DNA from: Bacillus tuaregi
GTDB taxonomy: Bacteria; Bacillota; Bacilli; Bacillales; Cytobacillaceae
Assembly: GCF_900104575.1 (NCBI RefSeq)
Contig: NZ_LT629731.1
Span: forward strand, 2,677,805-2,741,804
DNA: 64,000 nucleotides
Direction of reading: 5' to 3'
In this document: in pieces, positions 57,734-64,000 of the stretch
Layout of the letters: each line of letters begins with the position of its first letter
Position numbering within the stretch: position 1 is the first letter of the stretch
Notes under the pieces: model-generated
Database searches by the model: none
What the model was told of the DNA's origin: nothing
Seen by the model: the letters and a program-made list of their open reading frames with translations, nothing else
Made by a program: the position numbers and the translations under genes

Positions 57734-59797
57734 TTATTTAAGTAAGGCATTGCAATCAACGATTAAGGCAACCTGACCGTCTCCTAGTATCGTTGCACCC
57801 GGAATGGCAAATACATTCGTTAAATAATTGCCAAAAGATTTTAAGACAACTTCCTGCTGACCAATAAAAGAGTCAACAACAAGACCGGCCATCTTCTCAC
57901 CCTTACGAATAATGACAATCGATACATATTCACTTTCTTCTTTCACCACAGGTACATCAAATAAATCCCTTAGGTATAATAAAGGAACGATTTTCCCACG
58001 GAAATCAATGACCTTTTGATTATGAGCATTCAGGATTTCATCCTTTTTAATAATGGCTGTTTCAATTATCGAAGAAAGCGGAATAGCATACTTCTCCATT
58101 TGGATTTCGACCAACATGACAGAAATTATCGATAAAGTTAGTGGCAATTGAATCGAAAATACAGAGCCTTTACCAGGCATAGAGTCAACGGTGACGCTTC
58201 CACCAAGGTTTTCGATTGTATTTTTGACAACATCTAACCCAACACCCCGTCCAGAGATATCTGAAATTTTATCTGCGGTAGAGAAGCCAGAAGCAAAAAT
58301 TAATTCGTAGACCTGCTTGTCCGAAAGGGTTGCAGCCGTTTGTTCAGATACAATTCCGTTATTTAGAGCAATCTGAAGCACCTTGTCACGATTAATACCG
58401 CCACCATCATCTTCAATTTCAATAAACACATGATTGCCGCTATGATAAGCCTTTAACGTGACGGTTCCTTCCTCACTTTTTCCATTTGCTCTTCTAGCTT
58501 GCGGTGATTCAATTCCATGATCTAATGAGTTACGGATGAGATGAACAAGCGGATCGCCGATTTCATCTATAACCGTCCGGTCGAGCTCTGTTTCAGCTCC
58601 AATAATTTCTAGATTCACCTTTTTTTCCAAATCGCGGGCAAGCTGTCGAACCATGCGCGGAAAACGATTAAATACAGTTTCAATCGGCACCATCCTCATA
58701 TTGAGGATAATATTCTGCAAATCGGCCGTATTTCTCGAAATTCGATCAACGGTTTCCTGTAATTCCTGGTTTCTAAGCTCGGATGCGATTTGTTCAAGTC
58801 GGCCTCTATCAATCACTAATTCTTCAAATAAATTCAAGAGAATATCCAACCGTTCAATATTAACTCTGATTGTTTTGCTCGCAGCAGCTTTACCGGAATT
58901 CACTGTTTTATTTTGTTCATGATCGGACTCCTTATGGCTATTTTCGATCGCTTTATTGACTAGGATTGCTGGAGCGTCATTAGCGTCAAGCTTATCCGAT
59001 TCGGCGGCCAACTCCTTTGCAACCTGTGAAAATTCTGAAGGGGAAACCGTCTTTATTGTAACCGCTTCTACCTCCGATACTTGCATCACTTTCTTTTCGA
59101 TATCCAATTCATTTTCTTTTGAGACCAATGTAACTGTAAATGATTTCTCAAATTGTTCTTCCTCGAGCTGCTCTACAGGAGGCAGTGATTTGATAACTTC
59201 TCCAAGCTTCTCAATGGCTTCAAAAATCATATACACTCTTGCTGCTTTTAATAAACAATCATCCCGTAATGCAATCGTTACCTCGAATGTAGAAAATCCC
59301 TGTTCGTGGGATTCCTCAATAACCGTACGTTCAAATTCATCATATTCCAGCTGCACCGCTTGTTTTGGTTCAGCCGTTGCTGCTGCCTCTTTATCAGCTG
59401 CTGCAATCAATGGCGAATGTCCGGTTTCAATCAGTTTCAACTGTTCAACAACAATTGAAACATCTCTTTTCCCATCTCCACCTTCTGCGATAGAATGAAC
59501 CATTGCCTCTAAATCATCAACCGCTAAAAAAACAACATCTAACAATTCAGGGGTAACTGAAATGGTATGATGTCTTATTGCATCCAACACATTTTCCATT
59601 TGATGGGTCAGTTTAGCTAAATCATCATAACCCATTGTTGCCGACATCCCTTTTAATGTATGGGCAGAACGGAAAATTTCATTAATAATGTTCATATCCT
59701 CTGGATTTTTCTCTAACACAAGTAAATTATCATTACAGGCCTGTAAGTGTTCTTTACTTTCTTCAATGAAAACCTCTAAATATTGATTCATTTCCAC
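57734..59797 (-). CDS. cheA: chemotaxis histidine kinase CheA
   Basis: A 687-residue kinase: an Hpt domain with phosphorylated His46 (SAHTLKGMSATMG), a P2 CheY-binding region (about 160-265), a dimerisation domain, an ATPase domain with N box NSLDHGIE and G box GRGVGLDVV, and a C-terminal CheW-like domain. The start is a GTG at 59797 (giving MEMNQYLEVFIEESKEHL, as in B. subtilis MDMNQYLD...) with GAGGTG 8 nt upstream. Since the neighbouring CheB has no receiver domain, CheY is left as the obvious phospho-acceptor. Confidence 0.96.
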   Translation of the reverse strand: MEMNQYLEVFIEESKEHLQACNDNLLVLEKNPEDMNIINEIFRSAHTLKGMSATMGYDDLAKLTHQMENVLDAIRHHTISVTPELLDVVFLAVDDLEAMVHSIAEGGDGKRDVSIVVEQLKLIETGHSPLIAAADKEAAATAEPKQAVQLEYDEFERTVIEESHEQGFSTFEVTIALRDDCLLKAARVYMIFEAIEKLGEVIKSLPPVEQLEEEQFEKSFTVTLVSKENELDIEKKVMQVSEVEAVTIKTVSPSEFSQVAKELAAESDKLDANDAPAILVNKAIENSHKESDHEQNKTVNSGKAAASKTIRVNIERLDILLNLFEELVIDRGRLEQIASELRNQELQETVDRISRNTADLQNIILNMRMVPIETVFNRFPRMVRQLARDLEKKVNLEIIGAETELDRTVIDEIGDPLVHLIRNSLDHGIESPQARRANGKSEEGTVTLKAYHSGNHVFIEIEDDGGGINRDKVLQIALNNGIVSEQTAATLSDKQVYELIFASGFSTADKISDISGRGVGLDVVKNTIENLGGSVTVDSMPGKGSVFSIQLPLTLSIISVMLVEIQMEKYAIPLSSIIETAIIKKDEILNAHNQKVIDFRGKIVPLLYLRDLFDVPVVKEESEYVSIVIIRKGEKMAGLVVDSFIGQQEVVLKSFGNYLTNVFAIPGATILGDGQVALIVDCNALLK

Positions 59798-59817
59798 TTG
59801 GCTCACACCTCTCGGAA

Positions 59818-60501
59818 TCAAAGATATTTCAAAATCGTCTTGGCTATATGTTCGACATTCACTACTTCATCTACAAGTTCTGTTGCAATGGCGGCTCTGG
59901 GCATTCCATACACGACACAGCTTTCCTCTGACTCTGCTATCGCCTTAACGTGACCGCTTCTTTTTAATGTGATAAGACCACTTGAACCATCGGAGCCCAT
60001 CCCTGTCATTATGACAACAATCTTACCGTATTCGGCTAGTTCAGAGGCCGATGAGAACATTAGGTCAACTGAGGGGCAGTGTGTATAGCTTGTTGTTGTA
60101 TGGTCAAGCTGTACCGCAACTTGTTTCCCAAATTGGTTTATCCGCAATTGGCAGCCGCCAGGAGCAATATATGCTGTTCCATCTTCTAGAACATCACCCT
60201 CCTCGGCTTCCTTCACAGTAATGTCTGCCAGTGCATTTAACCGGTTTGCTAGCGATCTGGTAAAACCGGATGGCATGTGCTGGACAATAACAATGGGAGC
60301 AGTGATATTTTCTGGTAGGCTACATAAAACTGTTTGCAGTGCACTTGGACCACCAGTTGAAGATCCCATAAGGATAATTTTTTTCGTTAATTGATTCCAA
60401 TTAGTTGTTATTTTTGAATTATTTAGTTCTATTTTACTATACTTTTCATAAAGGTTAGTAGTCTTTTTTCTTTCTAAAGACTTTATTATTCCTGCTTTCA
60501 C
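59818..60501 (-). CDS. cheB: CheB-type receptor methylesterase lacking the receiver domain
   Basis: A 227-residue protein consisting of the CheB methylesterase domain (from about residue 38) with the full catalytic triad: Ser48 (GSSTGG), His75 (VQHMPSGF) and Asp171 (GMGSDG). Normal CheB is about 350 residues with an N-terminal receiver carrying the phospho-Asp; here only 37 Lys/Asn-rich residues precede the catalytic domain. The start is a GTG with AGGAAGG about 11 nt upstream, inside the flhG end, and flhG stops 9 bp before, so no receiver can be encoded at this locus. Regulation by CheA phosphorylation is therefore not possible in the usual way. Confidence 0.93.
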   Translation of the reverse strand: MKAGIIKSLERKKTTNLYEKYSKIELNNSKITTNWNQLTKKIILMGSSTGGPSALQTVLCSLPENITAPIVIVQHMPSGFTRSLANRLNALADITVKEAEEGDVLEDGTAYIAPGGCQLRINQFGKQVAVQLDHTTTSYTHCPSVDLMFSSASELAEYGKIVVIMTGMGSDGSSGLITLKRSGHVKAIAESEESCVVYGMPRAAIATELVDEVVNVEHIAKTILKYL

Positions 60502-60510
60502 CTATATACA

Positions 60511-61377
60511 CTACCTTCCTAAAAGGAATCGTCTTAGCCTGGTCACAAAATTTGTCTTGTTATAGTTGGCTGGAGGATAAAAATCCTGCAGACAATACTT
60601 TTCTACCATACTAAATAACGCCTTTGAAGCGGGTGCTTTTTCATTGAACTGAGTAAAAGGAGTCTGTCGTTTGACTGCCTGAGGAATGCTGGAATCCTCA
60701 GGTAAAATACCAAGCAGAATAGCCTTTTTTTGTAAAAAATGCTGGAGAACCCTAGATATGCGATTAAACGTATCGATTCCTTCTTTTTCTGATTGGGCCC
60801 GATTGACAATGATCAGGAAAGGCATTGTATGATTGGCAATCGTAATATATTTCATTGCTGCATAAGCATCCGTTATCGATGTCGGTTCACATGTTGTAAC
60901 AACAATTACTTCGTCAACTGCTAAAATAAAACGTAAAGATCTTTCACTCATTCCGGCATCCATATCAAAGATTACATAATCATATTCATATAAAAGGATA
61001 GAAAATTGCTCAAAAAAAGTGTGAAAGGAATTTTTCGTTATATTTGTAAGCTGGGACAATCCCGTTCCACCCGAAATATAGTGAATACCACCAGGTACCT
61101 CAGTAATCATCTGATTAAGTGGCACATTATTTGTAAAGAAATCCGCTATTGAATAAAAGGAGGAAACTCCCATGAGAATATCAATATTTCCCATGCCGAT
61201 ATCCAAATCGAATAAGAGCACTCTATGTCCCTTATTCTTTAACGTGATGGCAAGGTTTAATGATATATTCGATTTACCAACACCGCCTTTTCCACTTATG
61301 ACGGCAACCGTTTTTGACTGACTATTCGTCTGCAGCTGTTGTAGTTGTTCTCGTAGTTTTTCTGCTTGATCTTCCAT
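60511..61377 (-). CDS. flhG: flagellar number regulator FlhG (YlxH), MinD-like ATPase
   Basis: A 288-residue ParA/MinD-family ATPase with the deviant Walker A ISGKGGVGKSN near residues 27-37 and an N-terminal DQAEKLREQL activation helix that in Bacillus stimulates the FlhF GTPase. It controls flagellar placement and number and loads FliM/FliY. The ATG at 61377 is 1 bp after the flhF stop and has GGAG 9 nt upstream. Confidence 0.95.
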   Translation of the reverse strand: MEDQAEKLREQLQQLQTNSQSKTVAVISGKGGVGKSNISLNLAITLKNKGHRVLLFDLDIGMGNIDILMGVSSFYSIADFFTNNVPLNQMITEVPGGIHYISGGTGLSQLTNITKNSFHTFFEQFSILLYEYDYVIFDMDAGMSERSLRFILAVDEVIVVTTCEPTSITDAYAAMKYITIANHTMPFLIIVNRAQSEKEGIDTFNRISRVLQHFLQKKAILLGILPEDSSIPQAVKRQTPFTQFNEKAPASKALFSMVEKYCLQDFYPPANYNKTNFVTRLRRFLLGR

Positions 61378-61378
61378 A

Positions 61379-62533
61379 TTAATCGACTCCAATTATCCGA
61401 TGTACGATATTCTCGGGAGTAGCTGGAATAAAATCATCCGGTACATTTTGACCATTGGTTATGTACGCAGCTGCTTTTTGTTTTTTATGGATCATATTAT
61501 ACAGCGAGCCAAAAGTGGATGTTTCATCTACCTTTGAGAAAATGAACTTATTAATCGTAATAAGTGAAAACTGCTGATATATTTCCTCCATATCCTTTTG
61601 CTTTGAAGTTACCGAAAGCACAAGAAACGTTTCAATGTCTTTTTGAAAATCAATAATATTTTTCAAATCCTCGACATATTTACGATTTCGGAAATTTCTT
61701 CCCGCTGTATCAATCAATACTAAGTCATATTGACTGAATTTTTCTGTTGCTTTATGAAAATCCTCTAGACTATAACAGACCTCTATTGGAACATTTAAGA
61801 TATTAGCATATGTTTTTAATTGTTCAATAGCAGCAATTCGATACGTATCAGTAGTGATAAAGGCAATATTTTTTTTATGTTTTAAGATACAGGCAGCAGC
61901 AAGCTTAGCTAAGGTTGTCGTTTTCCCCACTCCTGTTGGGCCAACAACGAGCAAATACTTTTTAGTAAATGAAATACCACCAAAAGGCAAATGACTTATT
62001 TGTTCAATTAAATACTCTTTAGCCCATTTTCGAACTTTATCTCCTGTCATATTACCTCTGTTCACATACCATTGTTCAATAGCTGCTTTCATAAGGGCAT
62101 CCATTAATTCATCATGGATGCCTTGATTCATCAACCATTGCTTTAACTCTTGAATAGGAGCAGGCAACGGGATGCTTTCACTGTTTCCAAGCTTAACATT
62201 TTGAAGAATGGTTTTTAGTTCTGCTAATTCTTTGTGTAGTTCGCTTGAAATGCTGTCATGACTATGATCAGCTTTTTTCTTGATTTGTGAATTCTTTGCT
62301 GGTAGCGGTAAATCGATTGGTCGTTGTTTTTCTTTTACGATTGGTTTTACCAGCTCAGCCGGTTTCGCATCAAGGGCAGCGATTACCTCAATACTCCTTT
62401 TTTTAAAGAGGCCAAGAAAACCGCCTGTCTGAATCACTCTAGAATTAAGAATGATTGCTTCATTTCCCAGTTCATTACGTACGAGCTTCATTGCTTCCGG
62501 CATGGAAGCCGCCTGATATTTTTTTACCTTCAA
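61379..62533 (-). CDS. flhF: flagellar biosynthesis GTPase FlhF
   Basis: A 384-residue SRP-type GTPase: a basic N-terminal B domain, a helical N domain and a G domain with GPTGVGKTTTLAKLAA (G1) and LIDTAGRNFRN (G3). It positions the flagellar basal body, working with FlhG. The start is TTG, overlapping the flhA TGA as TTGA, with GGTGGTG 8 nt upstream, so flhA, flhF and flhG are translationally coupled. Confidence 0.95.
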   Translation of the reverse strand: MKVKKYQAASMPEAMKLVRNELGNEAIILNSRVIQTGGFLGLFKKRSIEVIAALDAKPAELVKPIVKEKQRPIDLPLPAKNSQIKKKADHSHDSISSELHKELAELKTILQNVKLGNSESIPLPAPIQELKQWLMNQGIHDELMDALMKAAIEQWYVNRGNMTGDKVRKWAKEYLIEQISHLPFGGISFTKKYLLVVGPTGVGKTTTLAKLAAACILKHKKNIAFITTDTYRIAAIEQLKTYANILNVPIEVCYSLEDFHKATEKFSQYDLVLIDTAGRNFRNRKYVEDLKNIIDFQKDIETFLVLSVTSKQKDMEEIYQQFSLITINKFIFSKVDETSTFGSLYNMIHKKQKAAAYITNGQNVPDDFIPATPENIVHRIIGVD

Positions 62534-64000
62534 TCTAAATTCACCACCCCAACACTCTGGACTTCAACATTGGCTTCAAGCTCATTATAGGACAGAATCG
62601 GAATTTGCGGAAAATAGCGCTCTGTTAGTTGACGTACATACATACGAACAGCAGGTGAACAAAGTACAATCGGCGTTTGCTCCATTAAAGAGAGATGTTC
62701 AACCTGTGCGGCTATTGATTCCAAAATTTGTTGTGAAACCGATGGATCCATTGCTAAATAATTTCCATGTTCTGTTTGCTGAATCGCTTCTGCAATTGAC
62801 TTTTCTACTTTTCCAGATAAGGTTACAACCTTTAATGAGTCATTCCCCTGCAGATATTGATTAGTGATTTGTCTAGCAAGTGATTGCCTCACATATTCAG
62901 TTAAGACATCTGTATCAGACGTCACTTTCCCAAAATCTGCTAATGTTTCAAAAATGATTGGTAAATTTCGAATCGAGATGCTCTCTTTAAGTAGTTTAGC
63001 CAAAACCTTCTGAACCTCTCCAATTGAAAGTGGATTGGGTGTTACTTCCTCTACAAGTATTGGATAGTTTTCTTTTAGATGGTCAATCAATTGCTTCGTT
63101 TCTTGTCTCCCTAATAAATCATATCCATTTGCTTTAATAACCTCTGTAATATGGGTCGAAACAACAGAGGGAGGATCCACGACCGTATATCCGAGAATTT
63201 CCGCTTCCTCTTTCATATCCTCTGTAATCCATTTTGCAGGCAAGCCAAAGGAAGGTTCGATAGTATCAATTCCAGTGATCGAATCATCATCTGTTCCCGG
63301 GCTCATTGCTAAATAATGATCTAATAAAAGCTCACCATGCGCCATTTCGATTCCTTTTATTTTTAAACGATATTCATTGGGCTGCAGCTGGATATTATCT
63401 CTTATCCTTACAACAGGAATGATTAGACCAAGTTCGATGGCGAGCTGTCTTCGAATCATGACAATTCGATCAAGCAAATCTCCACCTTGGTTTGTATCGA
63501 CAAGCGGAATTAAACCATAGCCAAACTCAAACTCAATTGGGTCTGTATTTAGTAGACTCACAACACTTTCAGGACTCTTCATTTCATCAGCCTCGGTATC
63601 TTCCTCAATTTCTGGTACCCGATCCGGATTCTGTTCAGGAATATTCGTAAACCGATAGCCGGCAAAAATTAATAGCCCTGCAATAGGAATCGTCAAAACG
63701 TCATTAATAGGTGTAAATAACCCTAAGCAAAGAATCGTCCCACCTGTAACATACAGCATTTTTGGAAAATGAAGGAGCTGTGAGACAATATCTTCTCCTA
63801 AATTGCCATCTGATGTTGCTCTTGTTACAACGATACCTGTTGCTGTTGAGATTAATAAGGCAGGTACTTGACTGACAATCCCATCGCCTACCGTTAATAA
63901 TGAAAAATGTCCTGCTGCATCAGCAATGTCCATTCCCTGCTGCAGGACTCCTATGATAATGCCAAAGATTAAATTGATTAAAACGATAATGATTCCGGCA
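62530..64000 (-). CDS. flhA: flagellar type III export gate protein FlhA (C-terminal part)
   Basis: At least 490 codons, with the 5' end cut off by the window edge; the frame stays open to 64000. It starts within the membrane part (FHIPEP family segments DIADAAGHFSLLTVGDGIVS and QVPALLISTATGIVV), then further spans to about 63640, then the cytoplasmic ring-forming domain. FlhA is the nonameric export gate of the flagellar secretion system. It heads this part of the fla/che operon. Confidence 0.97.
   Translation of the reverse strand, partial: AGIIIVLINLIFGIIIGVLQQGMDIADAAGHFSLLTVGDGIVSQVPALLISTATGIVVTRATSDGNLGEDIVSQLLHFPKMLYVTGGTILCLGLFTPINDVLTIPIAGLLIFAGYRFTNIPEQNPDRVPEIEEDTEADEMKSPESVVSLLNTDPIEFEFGYGLIPLVDTNQGGDLLDRIVMIRRQLAIELGLIIPVVRIRDNIQLQPNEYRLKIKGIEMAHGELLLDHYLAMSPGTDDDSITGIDTIEPSFGLPAKWITEDMKEEAEILGYTVVDPPSVVSTHITEVIKANGYDLLGRQETKQLIDHLKENYPILVEEVTPNPLSIGEVQKVLAKLLKESISIRNLPIIFETLADFGKVTSDTDVLTEYVRQSLARQITNQYLQGNDSLKVVTLSGKVEKSIAEAIQQTEHGNYLAMDPSVSQQILESIAAQVEHLSLMEQTPIVLCSPAVRMYVRQLTERYFPQIPILSYNELEANVEVQSVGVVNLD

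Noticed and set aside
58956-59498. Plus-strand open frame of 180 codons
   Set aside because: Antisense to cheA; Ser/Cys-rich composition typical of a shadow frame.
60501-60511. Frameshift hiding a CheB receiver domain
   Set aside because: The sequence directly upstream is the normal flhG C-terminus in another frame; there is no room for a receiver.

Overview
The window reads as a piece of the chromosome of a motile, endospore-forming member of the Bacillaceae (Bacillus sensu lato, low to moderate GC). The evidence is gene content and order. Almost every gene matches the Bacillus subtilis block from flhA down through che, sigD, rpsB, polC, nusA, pnp, dapA, spoIIIE, recA and spoVS. Sporulation genes (spoVS, dpaA/dpaB, spoIIIE, ylxY, ylzJ, ymxH) sit among flagellar and housekeeping genes. 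All supported genes lie on the minus strand, as expected for one replication arm with leading-strand bias, so transcription runs from high to low coordinates. There are no rRNA or tRNA genes, no intact insertion sequence, no prophage and no CRISPR array.

Layout in the direction of transcription: (1) 64000-54217 is the distal part of the fla/che operon: flhA (5' end cut by the window edge), flhF, flhG, a cheB that lacks its receiver domain, cheA, cheW, cheC, cheD, then a canonical intrinsic terminator, then sigD, a 101-codon unknown gene and swrB. (2) 54215-46540 is translation and envelope synthesis: rpsB, tsf, pyrH, frr, uppS, cdsA, dxr, rseP. (3) 46419-40240 holds proS and polC. (4) 40238-32129 is the nusA-infB region (rimP, nusA, ylxR, ylxQ, infB, ylxP, rbfA, truB, ribF, rpsO), preceded by a stack of hairpins. 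(5) 31988-19276 holds pnp, ylxY, mlpA, ymxH, dipicolinate synthase dpaA/dpaB, the asd-dapG-dapA lysine/diaminopimelate genes and RNase J2. (6) 19120-14900 holds a Nudix hydrolase, tepA, ylzJ and spoIIIE. (7) 14696-8258 is the ymf cluster (two M16 peptidase homologues, the EF-P modification reductase ymfI, ymfJ, ymfK, rodZ) plus pgsA. (8) 8209-1 holds cinA, SOS-regulated recA, rny, ymdB, spoVS and the 2-oxoacid:ferredoxin oxidoreductase genes korA/korB (korB cut by the window edge).

The least ordinary features are these. Two copies (28334-28556 and 34895-35084) of a highly structured repeat of about 190-220 bp lie in the same orientation, each between a stop codon and the next ribosome-binding site; they share a 43-bp identical block and a perfect 15-16 bp long-range stem with a variable inside. 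CheB consists only of the methylesterase domain. A strong terminator separates cheD from sigD. Structured leaders precede rimP-nusA, rpsB, pnp, spoIIIE and dapG. RNase J2 keeps the full metal-binding HxHxDH motif. Start codons were revised where a good Shine-Dalgarno sequence decides (for example mlpA, rnjB, cheA, dpaA, uppS, tsf, cheC); many are TTG or GTG.
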